Source of the DNA: Ischnura elegans
Taxonomy: Eukaryota; Arthropoda; Insecta; Odonata; Coenagrionidae
Direction: 5' to 3'
DNA length: 64,000 bases
NCBI RefSeq assembly: GCF_921293095.1
Contig: NC_060251.1
Span: 94,040,566-94,104,565 of the forward strand
The notes beneath the pieces were generated by a model, which made no database searches, was not told where the DNA came from, and saw nothing but the letters and a program-made list of their open reading frames with translations. The translations under genes were made by a program, and so were the position numbers. The stretch's first letter is position 1. Each line of letters starts with the position of its first letter. Below are positions 20,831 to 32,192 of this stretch, piece by piece.

Positions 20831-21072
20831 TTACCTAGATGTCACTTTACAACCAGGCATGAATATAACGAGTATAAGGCCATCAAATAGCCTTGCAATG
20901 CAGACCCCTACGTTTAGAAGTGGATGACGTCAATGACAATGGTTACGCTTATCTGCGAGTAAAAAAAAAGTTTTGGTAACATCTCTATCACCTGCCATTC
21001 TTAATGGAAGTCTCAATTCCTTCTACACTAGTTTTTGTACTCTTCTGTTGCAATATGGAAATAAAAAACAAC

Positions 21073-21414
21073 TGGAGGCGCCGGGTATCGATCCCGGTAC
21101 CCAGGGACGCCGACTTACAATAAATATTGGGGGAGGGCCAAACCGGGGATCTTGCCCCGAGAAATTTTATAAGTAGTGAGTTTAAAGTTTTTTAAGTATT
21201 TTAAAAGAGTCATATTATCAACATTAGAACCCTGATTACTCGAATCTCGATATCTGGACACTCCGGGGAAAACTGACAAGCCTGGCACATTTTTCCTCAC
21301 ACCCATAACAAATTTTAGAGGGGGCACGGGCCCCCTCAGGCCCCATGGAGTCGGCGCCACTGCCGGTACCCCTCGCATGCTAAGCGAGCTCTCTACCATC
21401 TGAGCTATGCCCCC
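21073..21414 (-). pseudogene. tRNA-Ala split by a hAT-type MITE
   Basis: The tRNA 3' part is at 21073-21101 and its 5' part at 21371-21414 on the minus strand. A 261-bp element sits between them. The 8-bp duplicated target CCGGTACC is exact on both sides (21094-21101 and 21363-21370) and lies in the variable loop/T arm. The gene also has a D-stem change (GAGAGC) and GCATAGC in place of GCGTAGC. It cannot make a normal tRNA. Confidence 0.92.
21102..21362. mobile_element. hAT-type MITE, 261 bp, copy 1 (inside tRNA-Ala)
   Basis: Begins CAGGGACGCCGACT and ends AGTCGGCGCCACTG (inverted ends, 12 of 14 matching) with an exact 8-bp target duplication. A second copy at 29319-29578 is about 90% alike by eye, including GAAATTTTATAAGTAGTGAG. 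No ORF of note. Both copies end in C- and G-rich arms. Confidence 0.9.
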
Positions 21415-21474
21415 ATATACATGCCATATATCCCATGCTATGGTATGCCCCCATATATATGCCATGCTATGGTG
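21403..21474. repeat. Short tandem duplication at the split tRNA 5' end
   Basis: TATGCCCCCATATACATGCC is repeated about 40 bp later as TATGCCCCCATATATATGCC, each with a following CATGCTATGG. The tRNA 5' end was partly copied in tandem. Confidence 0.6.
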
Positions 21475-21879
21475 ATGCACATGGTATGTTATTCATTTTA
21501 AGTAATTTTGTGAAGTTTGGATAGCCGAAGAAGTAAGGGATGTCGTACTTTAAAAGCTAGGGAAAAATATCGATGTCGAAAAATTGTTCAAACGAGCACA
21601 GGTACATGACAAACTTTGCTGTCCGCCGACTTATGGTTCACCTCTGAGTACCCAGGAGACTGTCTCCTTTGTAGTTTAACTTTGTAAGGTATAACAACTT
21701 CTCTACCTCTCTTATTATTGTATTCAGTTTCTCTTCAACGCTTTTCCAAGACTAACAATTTGAGGTTTAAACCGGGGAAGTCATTTTAAAAATGAAGATA
21801 TTCTTCCTTAATCTTCCCAATAATTTGTATAATATGTGGCACAACATGTTGAAAGCTATCTACATTTTTTTAAATAAGG

Positions 21880-21960
21880 CATTTCAATATTTCCACTGAA
21901 TTTATTTTCGAACGACGTGTTTCGTCGTGACAACAACATTTTCAGGTGCATCACGTGCTG
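21880..21960 (-). repeat. Penelope-like terminal-repeat fragment, degraded
   Basis: Minus strand reads CCTGAAAATG, a short stem region ACGACGAAACACGTCGT, then AATAAATTCAGTGGAA. It has the same order as the hammerhead-like repeats at 12.2 and 27.1 kb, but the core base that should be G is A (CTGAAAA). No RT nearby. Confidence 0.35.
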
Positions 21961-21964
21961 CCAA

Positions 21965-23350
21965 GTTCTTCTTTAAATATATCCCACTTCTAATGCAGAG
22001 CGAAAATAAATCAAGGGGAAATATTTTAATGCCTCATTTAAAGAATGTTCAACAAGCCCAAACTCACCATATTTCTCTGATCTGTAGACTGATTGTGTTT
22101 TTAAGTTTGTACTTTTGAAATACATGTATTTCATTCGGCTCTCTTTAATTACTTTTTAAGAATACTTGCGTGGTGAAGTCAGTGGCAGTTTATAAGGTAA
22201 ACTACAATAATCACGCGATTGATTCGACCGATTTAGGCGTAATATAGTGGAAGTTTGACGTTTTAAAATAAATTGTTACGATGGTTAGAACTCTCCCAAA
22301 ATCATTTTTTTAATTTTAACGGTGGTACCACATGGTACCAGACTATCTTCAAGACTATTAGTGCTAAAAGCATAAAATTTGCACCTAATTTATCAAAATT
22401 TAATTGATTTTAAAATTGAATATCACGAAAAAGTTCGGATGAAATGTTTAATGCAGGCGTCACCGGGTTAGGGTTCTCTGGGGTTACTAACATACTGAGG
22501 AGCACCTTTTGTGAGTGTGAGTTTTCACTGCATGTACCATTGGGTCCACATCATTTTACTCTTGAGGTTGAGGTCACACTCATGTGGCAGGCATATCAGC
22601 GTGAACTTATATGGGTCGACCTGTTTTCTTCTGCGGTCGCAGAGTCGACCCACACGTTCAATCTGGAAGAGAGGGGACTCTTCGGATCGGATAACTAACC
22701 AGCCGAATCACGGCTATTCCTTTCTCGAACAGAAACGCTTTCAAATCGCATCCACGGATTATGAAGAACTCACTTAACAGTGCCATTTGGCTCAAGATGC
22801 AATCAATCCCAGACGCGCGTTTTCGAATGAATGAAGTTCGAACGAATCACGAATCCATGAAGTGACGAAAGAGTACACTTCAGGAATCAAGTTTTGCTGT
22901 GCGACAGTATTTTTAAATGATATTTTTTTTCAAAATAAGGAAAGACGAACAAAATTTTTGGTTTACTCAAAATAGTGGAGAAACAAATGAAATAAATAAA
23001 AAAATATTTTTATGCATAATTAATAAAAAATATACAAGGAATAAGACGATTTGGTCCTGATGAGCCTCTTTAGGTGTGTCATTATCTTGCCTTTTTTAAA
23101 TTCAGTGATCTGATATAGTTATTACCAGATGATAGCCTAATGGTAGCAATATGTATTAAATAAATTAGTAATTCAAAATAACATGAGAAAAAGCATTATA
23201 ATATTAACATTTCTTCTCTTTTTTAAATTCATCAAAGGCACAAATTCTCTTACTGATTATTTTGTTTTCGCTGTTTTCCTTTTGATGATGAACTTTCAAT
23301 ACTATAAATAACAAGAGTCGCAAGGCCTGAAGGACATTGGAAAAACTCTT
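21965..23350. other. No recognisable feature
   Basis: Only short motif-free ORFs. Small local hairpins occur (GGTGGTACCACATGGTACCA near 22321; GGGTCGAC inverted at 22613 and 22643) but no element boundaries could be drawn. Confidence 0.4.
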
Positions 23351-23351
23351 A

Positions 23352-23555
23352 AAGCCGGTTTTATAATGTCTGGTTAACTCTAACCATAAGATGATACAGC
23401 CTTTAACTTTACCTTGAGGCGGTTCGAAGCTCCGGTTAGCTTCTGTGTAAGATCACACTTTGACCTAACGAGAAGTTTTAGCCACCACCACCAGGTTAAG
23501 TCAAAGGCTTTGTTAAATTGTGGATAAGACTAACCAGACATTATAAAACTGGCTC
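23352..23555. mobile_element. PIF/Harbinger-like MITE, 204 bp
   Basis: Inverted ends AAGCCGGTTTTATAATGTCT (left) and AGACATTATAAAACTGGCTC (right) continue to GGTTA. TTA flanks both sides (23349-23351, 23556-23558), the usual 3-bp duplication of this superfamily. Inner sequence is non-coding. Confidence 0.75.
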
Positions 23556-24159
23556 TTAGAATATTATGCTTTGCCGTCAGCCTAGACATATGCGGTAAAC
23601 GTATGAAGACTGTGGAGTGGGGTAAAGAATCATAAGCTGAGTTAATATGGCTTTGGAGATTATTCAAACCCTTTAAAACACACACGTAAAAACTCTTCTA
23701 AATCATGTATCCGTATGTACACTTGACTGACCCCAAATGGCATTTCTGCCCACAACTTGTGTTGGCTCTGCGGCAGCCGCTCTAGGAGGCGTTCCCGCCT
23801 CGTGGAAGTGGATTACGTCACCACTTAATTGTTGCTTCTGACGTAATTGTTGGCAGAGGCGAATCGGCGGTGGCCGCGATGACATTTCCTCTGTCACCAA
23901 CGCGGAAGAATTCCTCATTTCCCCGCGAACATCTGTTTCAATCCCAAGGAAAGAGACGGACTGATTTCTTTTGAGGCGTTTCATGGAATAGAACTCGGCG
24001 CGTTAAGTTTCAAATGAATTTCACGCTCAGAAGACGTCTAAATAATACCCTGCAAGGGTATTACAGGAGTTGACTAATGATCAGCATGCAAGACAATCCC
24101 CACGTGCAAACCAAAAGATCGTAAAACTATTGCGGAAAATATCCAAAAATACATGCCAA

Positions 24160-24555
24160 TTCATTCGTCCAACGGCTGAACTTCCCAATGGTTAGTAATC
24201 CTACACTAAATCCATGGAATTTTAGTACTATAGAAATAGACAGACATGCAATGAGTGATCCAAGCGAGTGATGCCATTCCTTTTAATAATCGATACACCG
24301 TTGCTATCTTTACTAATACGAGAAAATAATGACATTTAAAATCTCTCTGTTTTGAAGTCTATATCTTTCATTTTCTTATCATGATCACGTCCAACGGTCA
24401 ACAAAGGATGTTTTTCACGTCACCTGAGAGTAAAATCTCCGAATTTACTCATAGCCTATACTTTGCTCTACTCTCCTGAAAAGACTCGCATCCAAACTCG
24501 CCTAGCTTAATGGAAAGCTGCACTTTTATCGTCGCAACTCTTCACGGATCTTTGA
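24160..24555 (-). mobile_element. LINE 3' fragment, family C
   Basis: Minus strand reads DHDKKMKDIDFKTERF and a terminal SRTI block near 24310-24400. It aligns in order with the better copy at 38920-39430, including the 3' UTR blocks GGTTAGTAAT and ATGCAATGAGTGATCC. Frameshifted and 5'-truncated. Confidence 0.6.
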
Positions 24556-24972
24556 AGGTCGAAATCAATATATGAAAGACTAAGTGAAGTAATCATAATT
24601 AAGAACGACGGTTCAAGAAATTCTGTTGGAGTTCGATGGTCAATACCTACCGCATATTCTTGCATTGTCTGTGTTAGTGTAGTGCTTGCGTGAAATAAGA
24701 AAAAAATGTCAAAATATTTTTAAGCTGATGATTTATAATAAAAAAGACGAAAATCTATTTTAAAAAGTGTTTTTCTAAGCGTTTATAAAAGGCGGGCTTG
24801 GCGGGCGGGCTACATAGGAAGTATAATCACAAATTCAAAATTTAATTAAAGAAGTAGAAAACCGTCAATTAAAGGTAGAAATTAAATGCATCGTGGAAAA
24901 ATATACTTCTGGAGGCCGACTTGAAGATTTTCTTTTTTATTATTACAGTCTTTATATCAACTCACCAACCTG

Positions 24973-25001
24973 TCTGTTTGTTTGTCTGTTTGTTTGTCTG
25001 G
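24973..25001. repeat. TGTTTGTC microsatellite
   Basis: Short run of TGTTTGTC units, followed by a low-complexity C-run region (25118-25150). Confidence 0.7.
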
Positions 25002-25261
25002 TACAAATCTTGTAACTCAAATTTGACTCACTTCCTGTGAAGCAAAAACGCTGAAATTTTGCACACTTCTTCATTTCCGATGACAATACATGAAAATATA
25101 ACTTTTTCTCTCCAACCCCCCTTTAACCACCCCCCAGTCAACCCCCCCCCAAAACATGTTTTTGATCTAAGAAGTTCCAAATGGTCGATTTTCGTGTTTC
25201 GTGGCATTTTTAACATAGGGGTAGGCATTTAAAAGCATAGGGGTGGCATTTTGAAACATAG

Positions 25262-26200
25262 GGGGCTTACCATTCACTGAAAATTTAATAAATATAGTGA
25301 CTTTTTTAATACGTCACTTTTGGTTTTTCGGGGTCACTGAGTTTTTTTGCTTTGTGTCATATATAAACGTTGCTCATCCCCTGTAATCTAAATATAAAGG
25401 CTGGTTTAAAAAAAAATTTTTTTTATAAGAGCTTATTAATACTCGTGGTATTAGAATCCCATTGTTTGGAGTTCGGTGGTCAATATATACAAATGGATTC
25501 GATCAGTCAACCCATCGCGGTCAAATCCTATCCCTGAAATCTTTTTTATATCGATAAAAACTAGGCCAAATCCGGAACCATGAAATTTATCTCTCAAATT
25601 TTCCCGGACTGATCCATTGAGGATCCCTGAATCCAACCACGCTACCGCTCCTGTCCTCATTGACGCAGACGACTTCCGTTTCCTGCTGCCTAGCCCATTC
25701 TGCGCCTAGAGTTGACGGAATGAATGAAAGAAGAGAACTAGATTTGGATAGATTTGTGTCAACTTTGTCTAGATTTTGCTAGAATTTCCGAAATTCTCGC
25801 CTAATGTGCGAATAGAAGTCTATCTATCTAATCAAACACGCTGGCCGCGATAGGCTACACAGTAATGGATGAAACAAAGAATTTCGTTCATTGTGAGCAG
25901 TTAGGATAAGGAGGACTGTGCTGTGATAGGATCAAAATCGTAAATCAAAGGTTGTCTAAAATGGCTACTACGCAACCAAAATATAGAAAACAGCAAGTCT
26001 ATGCAACTTGGGACGTATTAACAACGTTGGTTAGGTCTTGAAAATGCTGTACCTTGTGTATGATTAAATCTTTGTATGTAATTTTATCATTATTACACTC
26101 TTATTTAAATATCGCGATATGTATAAACACAAGCTTGCACTATCAAGATAACCCCTTATTGATTGCCTTCATGAATATTTGGCAAGTTTTGCCTCTGCAT
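25262..26200. other. No recognisable feature
   Basis: A+T-rich DNA without a supported gene or repeat. Confidence 0.4.
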
Positions 26201-26219
26201 GAGGGTAGTTGTATGTGTA

Positions 26220-26374
26220 TGGGAGTATAATTTGTTAATATGCGCAACATTTTTATGGCCGTGTGGCATGCATGTGGGCACAACTCCGTACATGCTGCTT
26301 GCTGGTGATTGATCACCCCCTACCAAACACCCTAGAGATGGCACGCACGGTATTATGTAAATGTAGATGTAGAT
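26220..26374 (+). mobile_element. Family A LINE tail, short copy
   Basis: Carries the shared 3' end: GTATAATTTGTTAATATGCG, the GCATGTGGG block, GGTGATTGATCACC, CCAAACACCCTAGAGATGGC, and a GATGTA tail. It starts about 155 bp from the 3' end, like several other copies. Confidence 0.8.
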
Positions 26375-26689
26375 GCCACATGTCGATTCCATTTGTAAAT
26401 GGTACGTGTCAACAATTTTTTCATACCGTTTCAACGAATAAATGAACAGTGAATTTTACGAAGCGTTTGAATAACGAGAATTGTATTTCAAAGGTATAAA
26501 TCTATGGTTATAGTCCCCCACTGCCAACAAATCCGCCAAATTTTCAGCACAGATCTTATGAAAATGAATAATTTTACTTTCGGAATTCATGTATAAAAAG
26601 GTATACATTCTAATGCAAGGATTTGGGGATAGTGGATTATATTGACTTGGAATATTTGTTTGCCACAAATCGTACCATCAGACACAATA

Positions 26690-27660
26690 AAGTAAAAAGA
26701 AACCACAACATTCTCAAAGCATGCTACGAAATAAATGCTAGTTACCCCCAAATACTCAGTGTTGTCAGTATTTAAATTCTTGTTGGCAAGACAAATATCC
26801 ATATCATACCAAGTATGTACTTATAGTGGTATTTTAGAGCATTGTTCTGTAGTATGGGGTCATTGAAATCTTGGATGAATTAAACGAAGCCTTGGAAATA
26901 AATTCCGGTCACCCCAAAAATCTCAGTGTTGACAATATTTTCATTCTTATTGGACGGACGAATGTACAAGTACATACATATACAATGTACATCCTATATA
27001 TGTATTATACATCCTATATATGTTGTACTGTAGTTGGGGTCTAATAAATAAAAGCGAACAAACTATGTATAAATCCACCAATTTATTTATGTGGTACTAC
27101 TAGTTTCGACGCAGCGGCGTCATGATCAGGTACCTTGTGCTGTACCTGATGATGACGCCGCTGCGTCGAAACTAGTAGTACCACATAAATAAATTGGTGG
27201 ATTTATACATAGTTCGTTCGCTTTTATTTATTAGAATGAAACTCCACAAACTTGAACCTGTTACGATAGAGTAGTTGGGGTCATTGAAATATTGGCTGAA
27301 CGAAACAAACGCTTGGAACTAAATTATAATTACCCACGCATACTCAGTGTTGACAATATTTTCATTCTTATTGGCAAGACGAATATTCATATCATCCTAT
27401 GTATGTACTTATTGTAGTATAGGAGAGCGATATACTGTGGTTGGGGTCATTGATATCTTGGCTGGATGAAACGAAGCCTTGGAAATATATTCTGGTTACC
27501 CCCAAAAAATTAGCATTGATAATATTTTCATAGGTAAAACAAGTATATATCATACCATGTATGTAATTATAGCAGTATTTGAGAGCATTGTAACCTGGTA
27601 GGGGTCATTGAAATCTTGGCCAAATGGAACGAAGCCTTGGAATAGATCTGAAGGAGAAAA
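26690..27660. repeat. Degenerate tandem repeat, about 165-bp unit, ~5 copies
   Basis: The anchor TGGGGTCATTGAAATCTTGG recurs near 26856, 27277, 27443 and 27601, with the linked blocks ACGAAGCCTTGGAA, TCAGTGTTGACAATATTTTC and CATATCAT(A/C)C. An additional partial unit lies at 26700-26850. One unit is split by the 229-bp insert at 27042-27270. No coding function seen. Confidence 0.75.
27042..27270. mobile_element. Foldback insert with 12-bp target duplication, Penelope-like
   Basis: Two arms of about 92 nt (27042-27134, 27142-27233) are near-perfect inverted copies around a 7-nt loop, followed by a 37-nt unpaired tail. GTAGTTGGGGTC flanks the insert on both sides (27030-27041, 27271-27282) within a tandem-repeat unit. 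The right arm has CTGATGA (27146-27152), stem GACGC/GCGTC (27154-27158/27163-27167) and GAAAC (27168-27172), as in a hammerhead ribozyme but with one extra T before the stem. In the left arm the core is mutated to CTGATCA. Inverted terminal repeats, a short tail and variable target duplications are known for Penelope-like elements. No RT remains. Confidence 0.6.
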
Positions 27661-28320
27661 ACAGAGGAAGTTGCTATGGTGATGATGTGAATTCCTTTCG
27701 GAGGCCTTCGGTCGGAATCTCGATTCGCCCACGCAAAAAAAAGAAGCTAAACGGAAGGCGCAGGACTCAAGGCGCGATCCTTGAGAAGCAGACGAAAGGC
27801 AGAGTGGGAGGAATGGGAGAAAGAAAGTTTTTTGTGGACACGACGGGACGCTATGGGCGGGAGAAATCTCTGTGGGGGCGAGGAGAGCTATGGAGGAGGA
27901 CGAGGATGTTATCCTCACGAGATCATTGATTAAAACAGTGATGGGAAAAGTATTTTAAAAATAAAATCGGCCACAATCACGGTCTCTCTGTCAAATTTTC
28001 ATTACGGTTTCAAATTTCATTCATTTTGGTTTCAAATTCGTAATTAATTACAGGAAAGGGAAAATTACCGAGAGTAATGACAAAAATGTTTCTTTGAACG
28101 ACGCGAAGTGTTAATATATAAGATGAAATAACATGAAACGCATCGTGAAATATCATCCCCGATATACTCTAATGCTGATTAAATAATAAATATAAACCAG
28201 GAATGGTAAAAGTAATCAAAATACAGAAAAATTCACGTCAAAATTCATCCACCCAGCCCTGTTCACTTATACTTCAAAAGCGCAATAAATACATGTACAA
28301 GTTCCGTTCAACACAACTTC
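27661..28320. other. No supported gene; G/A-rich block 27,700-27,910
   Basis: ORFs on both strands over 27550-27929 result from biased composition. No domain or splice structure was recognised. Confidence 0.35.
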
Positions 28321-28366
28321 TACATCTACACACTAGTCTACATCTACATACTTCTACATCAACATT

Positions 28367-28436
28367 CTACTGCTGATTGATCACCCGCTGCCAAACACCC
28401 TGGAGGTGTCTAGCAGGATATTATGTAGATGTTGAT
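28367..28436 (+). mobile_element. Family A LINE tail, short degenerate copy
   Basis: CTGATTGATCACCCGCTGCC, AAACACCCTGGAGGTG and TATTATGTAGATG match the last 65 bp of the family A 3' end. Confidence 0.7.
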
Positions 28437-28449
28437 ACTACCCCGTAAG

Positions 28450-28985
28450 GCGCCTCAATAGGCATGTGGGGGGTGTTTCAGGACACCAGCCGTTTACAAG
28501 GAAAAGGAAATGCTCAAACCAAGTTCCGCCTGTAATTGCTCAAACAAATTTACGACTAACATTTATTAAAGTCCTTTATTGCTCTGCGGAAAAACGAATT
28601 CCCATATTTATCCATTCGGCAAAATATCTCTCTTAATTTATCGTTTCTATCGGACCTGGAAATATAGTGGGGTTCAAATTTAATGTTTACAGTGTCGCTG
28701 TATCTATTCTCAATTATTGAAGCAATCTAAGTCTATTGCACAGCCTTCGGGTCTTAGCTTAGCATCTGTTCAACGCTTTCTGTCCTCCCGTGTTAGTTTT
28801 TGACGAAATAATTACGGGACTTATCAAAATATTAATTAGAGTTAGATGTAGTAAAAATCCGGTGAGAATCTGCATTTTGAGCGAATTGTTATCAAAAACT
28901 GCAGTTTATGTTACCATAGAGATAGCTCCAAATGGTAGGTCGCTTTTCAGGGTTGTACATCGCTCCAATCTCTTGAATTCCACGT
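28450..28985 (-). mobile_element. LINE 3' fragment, family B
   Basis: Minus strand around 28570-28680 reads PHYISRSDRNDKLREIFCRM, then NSFFRRAIKDFNKC and a stop. This is the clearest copy of the family B C-terminus and its 3' side. Similarity to 1940-2365 extends upstream in the element. Confidence 0.65.
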
Positions 28986-29318
28986 TTTAGCGTAGGCGTG
29001 GGGTGTGGGAGGTTGGGGCGGGAAGCGTAAGGGAGTTGCACTTCTCTTTGCCAGATAACAGCGTCGAGGCAGAGGAAGTGACTTTGTCGGGCAAGATAAT
29101 GACACTTACTCAGCTGCTGCCACACTCTCTTCCGTGGCATTGACTCCGCAACCCGCACTTAACGTGCACTTGGCAATTTCGGTCGACTAGGATACACGAG
29201 TATAACTATGGAGGACTCTCCAGTCGACCACCACGTATTTAAATGGGTTTACAAAATTCTTCAACTGTGTCGCTGACGGGCCAAGCGATCCGAATTACAA
29301 GAATGAATAATGTATGCC

Positions 29319-29578
29319 CAGGGATGCCGACTTAACAAAAAATATTGGGGGGGCCCAAACCGGGGATTTTGCCCCGAGAAATTTTATAAGTAGTGAGCTT
29401 GAAGTTTTTTAAGCATTTTATAAGAGTCATACAATCAACATTAGAACCCTGATAACTCGAATCTCGATATCTGGGCACTCCGGGGAAAATCGGCAAGCCT
29501 GACACATTTTTTCCTCACACCCATAACGAATTTTTGAGGGGTTCAGGCCCCTCAGGCCCCATGTAGTCGGCGCCACTG
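29319..29578. mobile_element. hAT-type MITE, 260 bp, copy 2
   Basis: Begins CAGGGATGCCGACT and ends AGTCGGCGCCACTG. Closely similar along its whole length to the copy inside the tRNA at 21102-21362. Flanks TGTATGCC and TTTATGCT are consistent with a decayed 8-bp duplication (6 of 8). Confidence 0.85.
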
Positions 29579-29727
29579 TTTATGCTTAGTGTTGTTAACT
29601 AAAATTTATTTTCCTGATGATTAGATCTATCTAATTCATAACTTTTCAATACAATTCTCGCCATTGCAAGCACTTTGCCGAAAAATATTGGAAAAGCGGA
29701 TCGCTCTACAGTCATCGCACATTGCGA

Positions 29728-30312
29728 ACCTCATGAAAAAGGCTTAATAACAGAGTTAGAACGCGTGCAAAGAAGAGCTGCCAGGTATGTGAAAGGTCGT
29801 TACGATAGTGTTGTTAGTGTAACTGACCTCTTAGATAAACTCGGATGGGAATCTCTGTCGGACCGTAGATTGAAAAATAGCCTAAACCTTTTAGATAATT
29901 TCAAAAGCAGTGTCTTTTCTGACGAAGTTAACCATATCTTGCGGACGCCAACGTACTACGGAAGATCAGATCATATAAATAAAATAAGAGAGATAGATTG
30001 CAGAACAGACAGATTCCGAATGTCTTTTTTTCCACGATCGATAAGAGATTATAACGGCAGCGATAGAACTCGTAAATAGATTGCATGACTTGTAGTGTAG
30101 CCTACTAACCTAAGTAAAACTCAATGAATGCTATTTAATTTTATTATTATTTGCAACAGCATATGGTAGTTTACTTTGTTAGTATGCGTGACGTTTTTTT
30201 TACAGTGTGGTGTGCATGTGGGAGTCCAATTGCATGCTACATGCTGGTGATTGATCACCCCCTGCCAAACACCGTAGAGGTGGCTCAGAGGGTATTATGT
30301 AGATGTAGATCG
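29728..30312 (+). mobile_element. Family A LINE, 5'-truncated 3' end
   Basis: Begins within the RT C-terminal region (PHEKGLITELERVQRRAARY), continues in one frame through LGWESLSDRRLKN and the terminal FFPRSIRDYNGSDRTRK stop at 30079, then the 3' UTR and GATGTA tail. The ORF upstream of 29728 is flanking DNA. It shares subfamily changes with 60626-61327 (AAACTCAATGAATGCTATTT; a poly-T run before ACAGTGTGG), so the two come from one source lineage. Confidence 0.88.
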
Positions 30313-30474
30313 CCGCGCAGCAGACATTTTTGAAAACCGATTAGAAAGCTCACAAATCGGCAACATATTCATCTTTTTCCATTATTCCAACCTTAAATGT
30401 ATTTTCTGTCGGAAATACTAACTGTTAGCGAGTTTTTCTTCGCAAGAATGTGCATATATTGCAACAATATCCAA

Positions 30475-30575
30475 TATTTTTATGACCCCGTAATCTGCAT
30501 GTGGGGATCATCTTGCATGCTACATGCTGGTGATTGGTCACTCCTCGCCAAACAACCTAGATGTGGCTCTCTGAG
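30475..30575 (+). mobile_element. Family A LINE tail, short copy
   Basis: GCATGCTACATGCTGGTGAT and GCCAAACAACCTAGATGTGG match the 3' end. Its end merges into an inverted ACATCTACATAATACC. Confidence 0.7.
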
Positions 30576-30633
30576 CATTACATCTACATAATACCATAGA
30601 GTAAGTATATTCTTGCTATATACTTAATCTATG

Positions 30634-30705
30634 ATAATACCCTGCAAGCCACCTTCAGAGGTGTTTGCCTTGAGGTGAACAATGACAGTTTACGTAGATG
30701 TAGAG
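30634..30705 (-). mobile_element. Family A LINE tail, short degenerate copy
   Basis: ATAATACCCTGCAAGCCACC and AGGTGTTTGCC match the tail in reverse orientation. With the preceding plus-strand copy it forms an inverted pair. Confidence 0.6.
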
Positions 30706-31199
30706 AGCATAATTTATGTACGTTACTGGTAATAGTATATTCTGATATACCTGAATCCTATACTGTACCAATTTCGTGAACAAAAAGTATATCCATAAAA
30801 ATTCTATCGCCATTTTCAAGAGCTAAACTTTATGGTAAATATGTTCGAAGTTGTCTCTCCTATGTCTAGGAAATCTTTAAATTTCCTGTCTCCCTAATTT
30901 CTGTTGCATGGCAAGCATTTTTAGACAGTCATTGATTTACGATGTTGATTCTGTCAAAGCAGTCGTCCCTTTCCAAGCTGGTAGCAGTGAATGAAGGTCT
31001 TTGTTTCATGCATTACTCCGTAGCCTATTGCGACCAGGGAGCGGAAGTCGATAGCAAAGTCGTCTTACATGTGAGTTCCTTAAGTCTGAATCGAACGATC
31101 ATTTTTTTTCGTGTAAATTCATGGGATGACGTCAAAGAGAGCTCAGATGTAGTAGTTGCTAATTGGGAAATGGAAAGTTAGCTTAGTAAATGATTCGTG

Positions 31200-31810
31200 C
31201 ACGAGTTATAGCATGTCAAAAAATTCATGCAGATAATTAGTATTTACGCATATAATAATTTATTAATTGCACACATTTCACCTACTCCGAGTCAAGCTAT
31301 CCTGGTACTAAAGTATTGCAAGTATTATAGTCCCTTATTGCACGAGGAGAAACGCATCTTATGAGTATGGGTTTTGCAGTATATCTCCCTAATGTAATCC
31401 ATGTAATCGTTTAATCGTAAGCTCTTTCAAAATATCTCCTTACATCTTAACATCGCGTAAAAAGAATTCTACTTCAAATTTCGGCAAAAGATTCTGTCTA
31501 CATTTTTCTCTTCGATCGACTAGGCTTTACCATTCTAAATTCCAAATGAATTCAGTTACACTACTGCATTTATCGTACCAATTTTTAACAAGACTTGCTG
31601 CTCGTCATTGAATTCTATCTATACCAAAAACCATTCCTTTTTCATGCGTGACCCATATACTAGCGATGTACTCCAAATAGGGACCCACGAGAGAATAATA
31701 GCGCGGTTATTTTACTTTTTCATCGCATTCTCCAAGAATTCTTTTAATGAATCCTAATTTTCGATTTGCCTTCCCACAAATTTCCTGCACGTGCTTTCCC
31801 CAGGATAATG
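31200..31810 (-). mobile_element. LINE 3' fragment, family D (RT C-terminal region)
   Basis: Minus strand reads SWGKHVQEICGKANRKLGFI followed by KRILGECDEKVK near 31707-31810, then a stop. Further along are blocks like DYMDYIREIYCKTHTHKMRF near 31330-31420. The KRILG-C-D-KV block is the same as in family A (KRILGKCDDKV), so D is a sister family. The catalytic RT part is missing and stops are frequent. Confidence 0.7.
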
Positions 31811-32190
31811 TTTCGTACAGCCATCCCCGGCTGTCCCTCATGCCATGTCCATCTGCCGTCTGACGCGTGGGACAGCGAGAACACCCACTCGCGCGGGCAT
31901 CATGAATACGCCCACTGCAGGCTACGCTTTCTAATTGAGTGGGATCGAACGGCTTCCCTCGCCACACGCCAGTGAGTTCACTGATGCAGAATGGGGGCTT
32001 CCTATCAACCATTGGACCACAATATGATCTCTGTTCCGTGAGGGCCCATCGTTGAGGTTTCACAGCAACAGAGTAGCTCAAAAGAAGCGAACGAGAGAGA
32101 ATGATGAACAAAGGTCTCGTCCCTCGAGTCATCGCGGTAAATTATCATTGCGTGAAACTGTCATTTTTACGCCATGCCACTTTTCGCATT
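31811..32190. other. No recognisable feature
   Basis: Moderately GC-rich stretch fused to the LINE fragment. Overlapping ORFs on both strands have no motif. Confidence 0.35.
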
Positions 32191-32192
32191 TT

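Noticed and set aside
28892-29158. 88-aa minus-strand ORF
   Set aside because: It overlaps the family B LINE end and spacer, and shows no conserved residues.
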